Shown here: in pieces, positions 7,650 to 17,685 of the stretch | Layout of the letters: each line of letters starts with the position of its first letter | Numbering within the stretch: the first letter of the stretch is position 1 | Assembly: GCA_018821305.1 (NCBI GenBank) | Contig: JAHJMN010000124.1 | Span: 1 to 64,000 of the forward strand | Length of the DNA stretch: 64,000 bases | Direction of reading: 5' to 3' | Origin: Myxococcota bacterium | GTDB lineage: Bacteria; Myxococcota_A; Polyangia; HGW-17 | Notes under the pieces: generated by a model | The model's input: the letters and a program-made list of their open reading frames with translations, nothing else | Told to the model about the DNA's origin: nothing | Databases searched by the model: none | Position numbers and translations under genes: made by a program

Positions 7650-7804
7650 AGGTCGTGTCCTGAAAATCAATTTTTGCCAAAATTGAGCATGTTTGCGAAA
7701 ACATGCTATTCAGAACACTATAATAATTTCAAGGTCTTCATGCTTAATGTCCTGTGCCAAAATTTGGCGTGAACCTGAAAATATCGTATTACAGGACATT
7801 AACT
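7650..7804 (+). repeat. Modular double-hairpin repeat, copy G (subfamily 2)
   Basis: AGGTCGTGTCCTGAAAATC...GAGCATGTTTGCGAAAACATGCT...TTACAGGACATTAACT; flanks ACTG/ACTT. Confidence 0.9.
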
Positions 7805-7997
7805 ACTTAGTCAACACACTCATTTTGAGAAAATGCATTATTTTCGCAAATGGACGAGGTGGACATATCAATTATTAAGAATGAGGGTTGCGGGCCTTTG
7901 AAGTTTGTAAAAACAGGCTAAAAATCCGTTGGGTTTTATGCTATTTTCTCCATTGCTTATCCGGATGACTTCAGATCCGGGCTGAAAGTGATGAAAA

Positions 7998-9152
7998 ATG
8001 GCCAGAACCGACGTTATAAAACCGTATCTTTTCGCAAGTATTGATGCCCGCTTATCTAACCTTCGAAAAAGTGGCGTTAACATTATAAGTTTTGGAGTAG
8101 GAGATCCCGATTCTCCCCCACCTCCGGAACTCCGGCGCAAACTGTCCGAACTTGTATTAGCTCCGGACATGCATAATTACTCACCCTACGAAGGCACCGA
8201 GCGCTTCCGGCAAGCCGCAGCGGACTATATGAAGCGTCGTTACGGGCTTACGTTTAATGCATCATCGGAAGTTGTGGGACTCATCGGATCCAAAGAAGGA
8301 ATCGGGAACGTTTTCATTGCTTATACGGAAGAGGGTACAATAAATCTCGTGCCTTCCCTGGCTTATCCAATACCTGCGACACTGACGGGAGTATGTGGCG
8401 GCATCGTTCATTCCATGCCCGCAAGGAGCAGTAACGGTTTTTTACCGGATTTCGACGAAATTCCACGGGAAACTGCTAAAAAAGCAAGGCTTCTTTACCT
8501 CAATTATCCCAATAATCCAACCGGAGTGAGTGCCGACTTTGAGTTTTATGAAAAGGCTTTAAATTTCGCCGTGGAAAACGACCTGATTATCATTCACGAC
8601 AATGCTTATGAAGAAATCTGGTATACACAGAAGCCCATAAGTATGTTTGAACTGGATGGCGCAAAGGAGCGGGTAGTTGAGTTTCATTCCCTTTCGAAAA
8701 TGTTCAATATTACTGGTTGGCGCCTTGCTTTTGCCTGTGGGAATGCCGAACTTTTGAAACCACTGAAGACCATGAAAACCAACATGGACAGCGGGCAGTT
8801 TAAACCGCTCCAGCATGCAGCAGCATGGGGGCTTGATGAGCTCATTGATGATTTCGGGGCTTCCCAGCGCAAAACGTATTCAATTCGCCTTGCCCGCATG
8901 AGATCTGCTTTAGAAGGAATTGGCTGCGAGGTTCCTACACCCGGAGGCACTTTCTTTCTGTGGGGCAGGGTTCCCTCGGGGATGACCAGCGCTGAGTTCA
9001 CGGAAATGCTTCTGGAAAAATACGGGATTTTCATTACACCGGGACATATGTTCGGAGCGGAAGGCGAAGGATTCTTCCGGGCCAGTCTCACGGTGAGCGA
9101 TGCTCTGCTTGATCAGGCTCTTGCGAGGATCGACTCGGGCAGGATTCTGTGA
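7998..9152 (+). CDS. dapL: LL-diaminopimelate aminotransferase-like class I aminotransferase
   Basis: IISFGVGDPDSPPP...YLNYPNNPTGVSA...HSLSKMFNITGWRLAFACGN. Confidence 0.8.
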   Translation: MARTDVIKPYLFASIDARLSNLRKSGVNIISFGVGDPDSPPPPELRRKLSELVLAPDMHNYSPYEGTERFRQAAADYMKRRYGLTFNASSEVVGLIGSKEGIGNVFIAYTEEGTINLVPSLAYPIPATLTGVCGGIVHSMPARSSNGFLPDFDEIPRETAKKARLLYLNYPNNPTGVSADFEFYEKALNFAVENDLIIIHDNAYEEIWYTQKPISMFELDGAKERVVEFHSLSKMFNITGWRLAFACGNAELLKPLKTMKTNMDSGQFKPLQHAAAWGLDELIDDFGASQRKTYSIRLARMRSALEGIGCEVPTPGGTFFLWGRVPSGMTSAEFTEMLLEKYGIFITPGHMFGAEGEGFFRASLTVSDALLDQALARIDSGRIL

Positions 9153-9153
9153 A

Positions 9154-10527
9154 ATGATCGATATTATTGAGCTTCTTCAACGGGAATTCGGAGCGGGGCA
9201 GCTTATTACAGATGAAGACCGTCTTATTCCCTACGGCAAAGACGAATCAGATAACGGGCTTTATCTGCCGGCGGCGGTTTTTTTGCCGACGGATGCTCTC
9301 CAGGTTGAAGTTCTCTGCACTCTTGCTCTGGAACACAAGTTCTGCATTACTCCGCGGGGACTTGGTACGGGGAAAAGCGGTGGAGCGCTTCCCATCAATG
9401 GCGGGATCGTTATTTCCTTTGAAAAGATGAATCACATTCTGGATATTGACGAGGAAAGTCTCTTCGCCGTAGTGGAACCGGGTGTAATTACACTGGATTT
9501 GCAGAAAGCAGCGCTGGAACAGCACCTGTTCTATCCACCGGATCCCGCCAGTCTGGACCAGTGCAGCATCGGTGGAAATGTTGCGGAAAATGCCGGAGGG
9601 CCGCGGGCTTTTCGTTATGGAGTTACCCGGGAGTATCTCCTCGGAATGGAACTGGTTCGAATGGGTGGGGAGCGTTTTTCCATTGGTAAGAAGAGTGTAA
9701 AAGGAGTTTCAGGTTATGATATGACCGCTCTTATGTGCGGCAGCGAAGGGACTCTTGGCGTTTTTACACGACTTTTAATGAAACTGATTCCCGTTCATCG
9801 ACCGTCAGGAATAATTCTCGCTTATTATCCCACGGCAACGGCAGCGGGGAAGGGTATCTCGACATTACTCAGGTCCGGGGTTTTCCCCATGAGTCTTGAG
9901 ATGCTTGATGGAACAGCTATTGATCACATCCGCGGTATCGAAGGGTTCAATCCTCCCGCAGGAACTCAGGGAGCGATTATCTGTGAACTCGAAGGACTCC
10001 CCGAAGACGACGCGCTCCTTTCATCCGTGGCGGATTTGTTTGAATCCACAGGAATTACCGAAATGCGCGCTGCTATGGATGTACCGGACATGAACCGTGT
10101 ATGGGAAGCAAGACGCCGAGTGAGTACCCGTCTGAAGGAAATGCACCTTAAAAAGTTGAGTGAAGATATCGCCGTTCCCCGGGGAGCGATGGAAGAAACA
10201 CTTCATATTGTTTCGGATATTGCACGGAACCTTGGGCTTGAGAGCGCATCTTATGGTCATGCAGGGGATGGGAATCTTCACGTTAACTTCCTCAGTGACA
10301 GTGAGGATACGCATAAAAACCTCGAACGCGCGGTTATGGAACTGTTTGTCCGAATCTGTGCCCTTGGAGGAACTTTATCCGGGGAGCATGGGATCGGGAT
10401 TTCCAAACGAAAATACATGAATATTGAACATGATCCTTTTTCACTCAAAATGATGAGGCAGATGAAGAAGGCCTGGGATCCGCATAATCTATTGAATCCC
10501 GGGAAAATCATACCGGAAGGATACTGA
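9154..10527 (+). CDS. glcD: FAD-linked oxidase, glycolate oxidase GlcD-like
   Basis: PRGLGTGKSGGALPINGGIVISFEKM...GNVAENAGGPRAFRYGVTREYLLGMELV...YGHAGDGNLHVN. Confidence 0.88.
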   Translation: MIDIIELLQREFGAGQLITDEDRLIPYGKDESDNGLYLPAAVFLPTDALQVEVLCTLALEHKFCITPRGLGTGKSGGALPINGGIVISFEKMNHILDIDEESLFAVVEPGVITLDLQKAALEQHLFYPPDPASLDQCSIGGNVAENAGGPRAFRYGVTREYLLGMELVRMGGERFSIGKKSVKGVSGYDMTALMCGSEGTLGVFTRLLMKLIPVHRPSGIILAYYPTATAAGKGISTLLRSGVFPMSLEMLDGTAIDHIRGIEGFNPPAGTQGAIICELEGLPEDDALLSSVADLFESTGITEMRAAMDVPDMNRVWEARRRVSTRLKEMHLKKLSEDIAVPRGAMEETLHIVSDIARNLGLESASYGHAGDGNLHVNFLSDSEDTHKNLERAVMELFVRICALGGTLSGEHGIGISKRKYMNIEHDPFSLKMMRQMKKAWDPHNLLNPGKIIPEGY

Positions 10528-11237
10528 TGGAAAACAGGGCAGATAACGCAATTTACCTTTCAATTCCTCAAACAGTTTCAACTTTTGCGCGATTTTTCGG
10601 AGCTACGATTGAGACGGGTATCAAGGAACTACTTCGCCTTGGTGATTCTCATGAAATGATGCGGCTCTGGGCAAAGAAGTCTCTTGATATTCTTGGGGTA
10701 GAACTCACGATAAAAGGGATTGAAAACGTAAATCTCGATGAACCGCAGGTTTTTTGTGCAAACCATCAAGGGAATGTGGATATACTGATAATGAATATTT
10801 CCGTTCCGGTGAAGTTCTACTGGGTTTACAAGCACACACTGAATTACGCTCCAATTATCGGGACTTACCTGATACGTAACGGTCACATACCTGTAAATCG
10901 CTCCAACCGGGAACTGGCTCATGCGAGTATCCGTCGCGCCGGGGAACGAATCAGGGCAGGGCAGAACATAGTTCTGTTTCCCGAAGGTACGCGCTCCGGA
11001 GGACCCGAGCTTTTGCCATTTAAAAAGGGTGCTTTCTGGCTAGCCAAGGAATGTGGTGTCCCTGTTGTGCCCATAACCATCGAGGATTCCTGGAAACTCA
11101 TGAAGAAAAACTCGCTGAAATTAAGGCGATGTCCTGTGACGGTTACATTTCATCCTCCGGTGGATCCCACGGGACTCGAAGTCGATGAACTTCTTGAAAA
11201 GGTACGCGAATCTATTGTGAAGGGGCTACAATCATGA
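10527..11237 (+). CDS. plsC: 1-acyl-sn-glycerol-3-phosphate acyltransferase
   Basis: FCANHQGNVDILIM (NHxxxxD) and FPEGTRSGG. Confidence 0.9.
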   Translation: MENRADNAIYLSIPQTVSTFARFFGATIETGIKELLRLGDSHEMMRLWAKKSLDILGVELTIKGIENVNLDEPQVFCANHQGNVDILIMNISVPVKFYWVYKHTLNYAPIIGTYLIRNGHIPVNRSNRELAHASIRRAGERIRAGQNIVLFPEGTRSGGPELLPFKKGAFWLAKECGVPVVPITIEDSWKLMKKNSLKLRRCPVTVTFHPPVDPTGLEVDELLEKVRESIVKGLQS

Positions 11238-11716
11238 AGTTTGCAGTTATCTTTCTACTATTATTTGTATCGTGTGATAAAAAACCGGAGGCCGCAAAGA
11301 ACGTGGATCCCCCCGTGGACAAAACCGCTCCGCCCCAAAAGCAGCTCGAAGACCTCAGCCGCATGGAAAGGGAAAAGGAACTCAAATCTCAGGGGTTAAT
11401 TAAAAATGATGAGGATGAAAGCGCTCCGCCTCCGCCCCTGCCGGTGACCCGGCGTCCCGCTCCGAGGCCCGCTCCCGTCGTTAGAAGTGTAACGAAACCG
11501 GAGAACCCCATTCGCTCTGTAGACCTTGAGGCTCTGAAATCTTTAATTAAACCGTGTGGTGAAGGTGAGTTTCACGCTACAATCGGTATTGATGGGTCAG
11601 TTACGATTAAAATGGAAGGAGCTGACCGGAAGGTTCTATCCTGCATTACAGGTAAAATATTCAGAGTCCGATTTGATTCCGGGGTTGTCCGCCGGGGAAC
11701 AATTAAAATACCTTAG
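11234..11716 (+). CDS. Proline-rich lipoprotein, hypothetical
   Basis: Lipobox-like LFVSCDKKPEA; 4-bp overlap with upstream CDS. Confidence 0.7.
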   Translation: MKFAVIFLLLFVSCDKKPEAAKNVDPPVDKTAPPQKQLEDLSRMEREKELKSQGLIKNDEDESAPPPPLPVTRRPAPRPAPVVRSVTKPENPIRSVDLEALKSLIKPCGEGEFHATIGIDGSVTIKMEGADRKVLSCITGKIFRVRFDSGVVRRGTIKIP

Positions 11717-11762
11717 CAAACTCCAAACGACTTACAGGACAAGAGTAATAAAAGAAGATCTC

Positions 11763-13181
11763 ATGAAAAAATACATTCCTGACGCAATTCTCATTATCGT
11801 TTCAATTGTATCTATCGTCGCCACTGCGTTTTTCATTCGTCCATCCGGTTTCAAGAAAATCCCTGCGGGAATAACCGTGGATAATCACAGTGTGGGCATG
11901 ATGACCGTGGAAGATATCAAAACTGCTCTGGATAAGATTGTCGCCTCTCGGAAAGGGCGTATTATTAAGTTAAAACACGGAGATAAGACATGGGAAGTTT
12001 CTCTCGAGAAGATGGGTATCAGATATGATGTAGCGTCTGTTATTGAGGATATTTCGCTGATATCCAGTGAGCAAAAGGGGTTCTGGAAAAGACTTCTTTT
12101 CAGGAAGTGGGCAAAAAAGGCGCTCATTAAGTTTTATATCCCCATAAAGTATAATCGGGGGACGATGAGTGATTATTTTGAAAAACTGAAGAAATCCATC
12201 GATCGTCCGGCGACTCAGGCGCGAGTGGATCTCATTAAAAAGGTCATCGTTCCTGGAAAAAAAGGTATGGTTCTGGATATATCCGGAAGTATAAGTGCTT
12301 TTGAGAAAGCCATCCAAAAAGGTGACAGCACTTCAGATCTGGTCGTGGAGGTTTCCAGTCCCTCCATTAAAACGAAACAGCTCGAAGGAATTGATTTGAG
12401 TAAAGTAATGGGCTGGTACGAAACATCCTATGAGAGTTGGGGCAAGTACGCAGACAGGGTTTATAATCTGAGACTTGGGGCAGCTAAGATTACTGGAACC
12501 ATCCTGATGCCTGGAAAAGAATTGTCTTTCAACCAGTTGGTCGGTCCCCGTACGGCCAAAGAAGGCTACAGAATTGCCCCGGTAATTGCGATGGGTGAGC
12601 TTGTGGATGATATGGGTGGTGGTATGTGCCAGATTGCTTCCACGCTGTTTGCAGCGTCATTTTTCGCTGGAATTGACATCATTAATGCCAAACCCCACAG
12701 TCAGATCAGTCACTACATCGATCTCGGCTTAGATTCCACCGTTGTTTACCCCGCCGTAGACCTCGTTATCCGAAATAAATATCCGTTCCCCGTTGTAATA
12801 CGCATTGATGTTTCCGACGGTCGGGTGAGAGCTGAAATCCTCGGACGGCAGCGTCCGTACCACAAAGTCGGGTTTGAACGCAGGATTGTTAAAGAGACTC
12901 CTTTCCAACTTGCTTTCCGAAAGGATCCGGAACTTCTTGAAGGGGAGATGAAACTGGATCAGCGGGGGCAGAAGGGTTACATTATTCGCCGGCGACGGAT
13001 TTTCTTTGACGAAGTCGGTCATGAAATCAAGGCTCAGACCTGGACCCTTATTTACCCACCGGCAACGATGATCATTAGAAAGGGTACAAAAAAGCCTGAT
13101 GATCCAAACTGGAAAGCCCCGGAAATTGAGCCTTTCAAGCCTCGCCCGGATCCACCACGCTTCCGTCGTGAAATGCAGTAG
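11763..13181 (+). CDS. VanW family protein
   Basis: VGPRTAKEGYRIAPVIAMGELVDDMGGGMCQIASTLFAASFFAGIDIINAKPHSQISHYIDLGLDSTVVYPAVDLVIRN. Confidence 0.9.
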   Translation: MKKYIPDAILIIVSIVSIVATAFFIRPSGFKKIPAGITVDNHSVGMMTVEDIKTALDKIVASRKGRIIKLKHGDKTWEVSLEKMGIRYDVASVIEDISLISSEQKGFWKRLLFRKWAKKALIKFYIPIKYNRGTMSDYFEKLKKSIDRPATQARVDLIKKVIVPGKKGMVLDISGSISAFEKAIQKGDSTSDLVVEVSSPSIKTKQLEGIDLSKVMGWYETSYESWGKYADRVYNLRLGAAKITGTILMPGKELSFNQLVGPRTAKEGYRIAPVIAMGELVDDMGGGMCQIASTLFAASFFAGIDIINAKPHSQISHYIDLGLDSTVVYPAVDLVIRNKYPFPVVIRIDVSDGRVRAEILGRQRPYHKVGFERRIVKETPFQLAFRKDPELLEGEMKLDQRGQKGYIIRRRRIFFDEVGHEIKAQTWTLIYPPATMIIRKGTKKPDDPNWKAPEIEPFKPRPDPPRFRREMQ

Positions 13182-14420
13182 CTATACTTTAAAATCAGGG
13201 CTGGGTTTCAGGTTTCTGAAGCGCGAAATGATCAGCAATGAAATCACAATCAGAATCAGGAAAAAGGTGGGTACAAATCTTAGCCCTGTGAAATCGACGA
13301 TAAAGCCGATACACGGAGCGAGGAGCGCTTTCGAAAGTGATTTGGCCTGACTTTCCATGCTCAGGACTGTTGCCTGAAGGTTATCCGGGGTGAAACTATC
13401 AAAATATGAGAGAAAAACAGGGCGCCAAAGGTTATAAGCCAGGGACAGGATGATAAAGTGAAAGCCTGCAATGAGATAAAAACCGAAAAACGCAGTAATT
13501 GCCATGGATGTGAATGTTGCTGTAAAAATCAACCAGAGGAAGTTCATGGCGGCAACTTCACTCCCGAGCTTTTCCCTGAGCCTGTGAGAATGGCGGGATC
13601 CAACTGCTCCAATGATGTGAAGAAATGCGTATCCAGCCATTATTGTGAGTCCGGCAGCGGTGTTTGAGCTCGCGAGGTCCGATCGGGAGGCAAGTAAAAT
13701 ACCTCCCGTAAAAAGGAAAACCTGAAACCATGGTTTGAAAACCTGATATATGCCTTCAAAACTGAGAGATTCAAACATGGCTTTAAGGAGGTGAGGGCGA
13801 GTAAATAGACCTTTGAGGACTGAAAAAAAAGAATTCTGGTTTGCATCACGGGATAAAACAGAAACTGATTCATCCCGTGGATAGAACATGAAATTAACGA
13901 GGCCGAAAATATACGGAATCAGAGTAATTATAAATAAAAGGCGGATATTTCCCCATATTATCACCACTGTTCCGGCAATTATTACGGAAACGGCACTGCC
14001 TATTTGGGACCAGGAACGGGTATAACCATAAACTTTCGTCCGCTGGTCTTCCATACTTCGGGATTTGAGCCATGAAAAAATAATTGCTTTATGGGTGCCG
14101 CTGCGGAAGCTCTCCCCAATTCCAAAGAGTAAAAATGCTGGTAGAAATAGGAGAAAGTTTGAGGCAAAAATAAAAAATATAAATGAAGAAATGTAACAGA
14201 GCCAACCGAAAATCAGTGTCCGGCGTCTGCCAAGGCGATCGGATATAAATCCGGATGGAATTTCAAAAATATTTACTGTGAGATCTCTGATACCCAGAAG
14301 GAGTCCAATTGAAAACCACGAAAGGGATTGAGTTTTCAAGTAAATAATAAGAAACGGGTCAAAGTACAGTTGATTTTTGAGGAAGCCGTAAAGTGAAAAA
14401 TTGAAAAGAATAGATGGCAT
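13182..14420 (-). CDS. MFS transporter
   Basis: Multi-TM; IPSGFISDRLGRRRTLIFG motif. Confidence 0.85.
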   Translation of the reverse strand: MPSILFNFSLYGFLKNQLYFDPFLIIYLKTQSLSWFSIGLLLGIRDLTVNIFEIPSGFISDRLGRRRTLIFGWLCYISSFIFFIFASNFLLFLPAFLLFGIGESFRSGTHKAIIFSWLKSRSMEDQRTKVYGYTRSWSQIGSAVSVIIAGTVVIIWGNIRLLFIITLIPYIFGLVNFMFYPRDESVSVLSRDANQNSFFSVLKGLFTRPHLLKAMFESLSFEGIYQVFKPWFQVFLFTGGILLASRSDLASSNTAAGLTIMAGYAFLHIIGAVGSRHSHRLREKLGSEVAAMNFLWLIFTATFTSMAITAFFGFYLIAGFHFIILSLAYNLWRPVFLSYFDSFTPDNLQATVLSMESQAKSLSKALLAPCIGFIVDFTGLRFVPTFFLILIVISLLIISRFRNLKPSPDFKV

Positions 14421-14538
14421 TTATATAAAACCAGCGTTGAGGAAAGTCCAAAAGCTGTACAATGTCTACAGACAGTGAGTTAAGTTTATAGTAACAATTA
14501 TCAGAAAATTGAATACTTTTTAGAAATACTGAATAAAA

Positions 14539-15360
14539 TTGACCGTGAGGAGTTTTTGCACAGTGTTTATTCTATTGATTCTATTGATGTCTTTTACAAA
14601 TCCTGAAGAGTTTTCATCAAGTTCGCCCGAGTTGTTTGTGCCGGACCTGAAATGCAACATCCAGTGGCATCTTCCCATAAAAATAAGCCGTGATGAGAAA
14701 TTCTTTGTCATCGACACAGGGAATTTACCCGATGAAGGTATGTTGGATTTGTATACGGTCTCAGGTTGTAATTATACGTGGAAGCTTGACGGCGCAGTCA
14801 GGAGTCTTTCGGCAGGTTCAAAAGGAAATATTGAGTTGTGGATTCACACGGAAAGTGGGCGTCGATACATTCGGAAAGCCCTGGAATCGACAGGGACGCG
14901 CGGAGTTTTGGATGGAAAATTCAAAAAGCGCGACTGGAAACTGGTATTCGATATAAATGAACACATCGAAAAAGTAATTGTCAAATTGAAGCACGGACAA
15001 GGATCTCACTTTCAATTTTTTGTCAAAACGAAGGAAGCTCCACGATACTCCGGAGCGAAAATGACTCAAGGACCCTGGAAGGAAAAGCGAATCAATATAA
15101 TAACCTATTCCTGGGCGGGACTTTATATATTGATACTCATTGCGCATTTTTTCTTTTTGACTTTCAAACTCAAGGCTGTTCGGTTTACTGCTCCGGCAAT
15201 GGCCGCACTCATGGTCATTTGTATTCTCTTCAGTTTATTCAGTTGGTACTCAAATCAGACAATGTCTGTATGGGGGCGATTTGCACTTTTTGCACTGGCC
15301 TGTTTTATTTCAGCTTTTGCAACCTATCACCGCACTGAAAAAATATTTGAATGGAGATAG
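14539..15360 (+). CDS. Hypothetical membrane protein
   Basis: 273 aa with C-terminal TM helices; TTG start. Confidence 0.55.
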   Translation: MTVRSFCTVFILLILLMSFTNPEEFSSSSPELFVPDLKCNIQWHLPIKISRDEKFFVIDTGNLPDEGMLDLYTVSGCNYTWKLDGAVRSLSAGSKGNIELWIHTESGRRYIRKALESTGTRGVLDGKFKKRDWKLVFDINEHIEKVIVKLKHGQGSHFQFFVKTKEAPRYSGAKMTQGPWKEKRINIITYSWAGLYILILIAHFFFLTFKLKAVRFTAPAMAALMVICILFSLFSWYSNQTMSVWGRFALFALACFISAFATYHRTEKIFEWR

Positions 15361-15439
15361 GTTCTCCAGAATTTATTGTAGGATTATGTTGGTTTAAAGA
15401 GGGATGTTAACCGTAATCGGTCAGTGAAGAAGAGAGGCG

Positions 15440-15856
15440 TTATTTCTTTTTGCCGCCGATGGGATTGAGAAGTCTGTTGATAATTCTTCCAACAGTCCTG
15501 GGATACCATTTCGGCTTGCCTCTTGAGTTGGGAACGCCTTCTTCTGTGAGAAGAAGAGCGATTCTGTAAGTGGAGTGACCCTGTTTGTGAAGGTCGAGGA
15601 TTTTGTCCTTGGTATCCTGAGGAACTTTGTATCTGCCGGTCTCAAGGCCCATCTGATTAAGGATGACTTTGATTGTTGCTTCGTGCCATTTTGCACTGCG
15701 GGCAGTAGGAACTCCGTCTTCAGTCAGTTTTTCTGCGATTTCAAGAAGACTCATACCTTCTGAATGCATACCGGCAATACGATCTCTGATTTCCTGTTCG
15801 AGCTCATAGATTCCTGGTTTACGACCTTTTTTTGTTACTTTTTCTTTCTGATCCAT
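15440..15856 (-). CDS. Tandem recombinase-domain-like HTH protein lacking a catalytic domain
   Basis: Two repeats: MSLLEIAEKLTEDGVPTARSAKWHEATIKVILNQ and HSTYRIALLLTEEGVPNSRGKPKWYPRTVGRIINR; AGGAGG before ATG. Confidence 0.75.
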   Translation of the reverse strand: MDQKEKVTKKGRKPGIYELEQEIRDRIAGMHSEGMSLLEIAEKLTEDGVPTARSAKWHEATIKVILNQMGLETGRYKVPQDTKDKILDLHKQGHSTYRIALLLTEEGVPNSRGKPKWYPRTVGRIINRLLNPIGGKKK

Positions 15857-16245
15857 AAAAACCTCCTGACAGCTAAAGTGCTGTCTCAGTTAAGTTTGAC
15901 TAGAGTACAGTTTATAAAATATCGGCCCAATGCCGAAATTTATTACTAAGAGACTAATATTTTAGATTCACACTCGACCTTTTCTACGAGTGCAATCACG
16001 TGTTTCCATGTGCACAGAAAAAAAATGAATACAGATCCGATGCTCTGTACACAGTGGAATTAACTGAATCGGTCAAGTTGATGTTAACTATAGTAAATGA
16101 TCAGAGAATGTGTAGCTATTTTTTATTTTTTTCACGAAAAAAAATATTTTTATTTGTAAGTTGTTGATAATATTAAATGTGAAAAAGAGGGAAAAATGTA
16201 ATTTTATGACGTGATTGTGAGCAGTTAAAAATAAGGCCTATCTAA

Positions 16246-16692
16246 CTATTTGATTTTCTTATTGTAAACCTTTTTGACTAATTTATCGAAAGCTTTTCGC
16301 TTCTCGGGGCATGATTTTTTATCACATCCGAGCTCGATAACGTAGACATCATCGTCATTTGCAAGCACTGCCACAGTATAAACAAACCCCTTATACATTT
16401 CCGGGGGCTCAAATTCCATTATCATGCCCTTCGACTTGTAAGAATCACTTTTCACCATTTTATATGCTTTGAATTTTGTGAGCTCACGCTTGAGTAACTC
16501 GCCCCAGAATTCTGCGGTACCATTCTTTTTGTTTTCTTTATAAGTGACTCTAATCCGGCTTGCATCGGCACTTACGACAACAAGGCTGTTATTGGTTTTG
16601 TATTTTTCCACAAAACCTGAGGGTGGATCAAAATTTACGTTTCCACAAGCAGACATTGCTAAAATTGCTGTAATAAAAAGTATATGTTTCAT
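16246..16692 (-). CDS. Hypothetical lipoprotein
   Basis: MKHILFITAILAMSACGNV lipobox. Confidence 0.7.
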   Translation of the reverse strand: MKHILFITAILAMSACGNVNFDPPSGFVEKYKTNNSLVVVSADASRIRVTYKENKKNGTAEFWGELLKRELTKFKAYKMVKSDSYKSKGMIMEFEPPEMYKGFVYTVAVLANDDDVYVIELGCDKKSCPEKRKAFDKLVKKVYNKKIK

Positions 16693-16695
16693 GTT

Positions 16696-17553
16696 TTAAT
16701 TCCCCAAAAGTGTTGATATATCAAAGCCTTTAATCCAGTAGATCGGAGTTCCGAGTTCAATCTTTTTACCGGATGGGTTGTAACTGTAATATTTCTTATT
16801 GAAGGAGATCGTCAATGTGGCAAAAGACACCAGGTTCTGCAGATATTTAAGAGATCCCTTAATCCGTTCCAATTCTCCGGTGACTCTGGTTATTTCTCTT
16901 TCAATTTCAAGAGTGTCAGATACTCTTGTCGCTTTTGACAGAATTGAGAGCAGGCGATCTCTTGTTTTAATGAGATTGTTCATCCGCATTGTGAGATCTA
17001 CAAACTGGGCAGTCACGTCTTCGCTCCGGATTCTCCGGTAGGTGATTTCGCCAAAAGGCTCAATTTTAGTGATGAATGGGAAGAATTTATTTGCGGGAAT
17101 TCGAAGGACAATTGTGAAATTATCCCTGGATTTCATGTATCCACCGTCATCTTCCGCCATTTTTACGGCAGTAGTAACACTTTTCTCGGGATCCAGCACC
17201 TGAAGCGTTAAATTTCCGTAGTAGATTATCATCCGGGAGATCTTGACAGAATCGGATTTTGTTTCAGGCTTTTCAGGCTGATTGTCAGCGGGCTTTTTCT
17301 CTGCAACTTCCTCAGATTCCATCTGCTTTTTAGAACTGTCCTTATCTGCATAAGAGTCAGAAGCAGGCGCGGGGGCAGGAGAATATCTTCCCGGGCGGGA
17401 TCTCCGGGATGAACGGTATGAACCACCTGTTGCGGTTACTGATTCTGCAGCGCCGGCATTGCTGTCAGATGCGTACCGGGGAGCATATTCTGACTTGGAT
17501 GCACATCCGCCCAGAAGTGGAATGGATAACAATAAAATTAAAAAATACTTCAA
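16696..17553 (-). CDS. DUF4349 domain-containing lipoprotein
   Basis: LIYYGNLTLQVLDPEKSVTTAVKMAEDDGGYMKS...EIEREITRVTGELERIKGSLKYLQNLVSFATLTISF. Confidence 0.8.
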   Translation of the reverse strand: MKYFLILLLSIPLLGGCASKSEYAPRYASDSNAGAAESVTATGGSYRSSRRSRPGRYSPAPAPASDSYADKDSSKKQMESEEVAEKKPADNQPEKPETKSDSVKISRMIIYYGNLTLQVLDPEKSVTTAVKMAEDDGGYMKSRDNFTIVLRIPANKFFPFITKIEPFGEITYRRIRSEDVTAQFVDLTMRMNNLIKTRDRLLSILSKATRVSDTLEIEREITRVTGELERIKGSLKYLQNLVSFATLTISFNKKYYSYNPSGKKIELGTPIYWIKGFDISTLLGN

Positions 17554-17685
17554 AGGTCACCTCCTGTAATTAAAAAAAACAATAATAAAAAAGTGTCAAA
17601 CGGCTTTATTTATCTGTATAACTTATACTCAATTGGATGGAGTTTTTAAACTTTTTTATTATTATTTATTTGCAATAGGAAAAAG

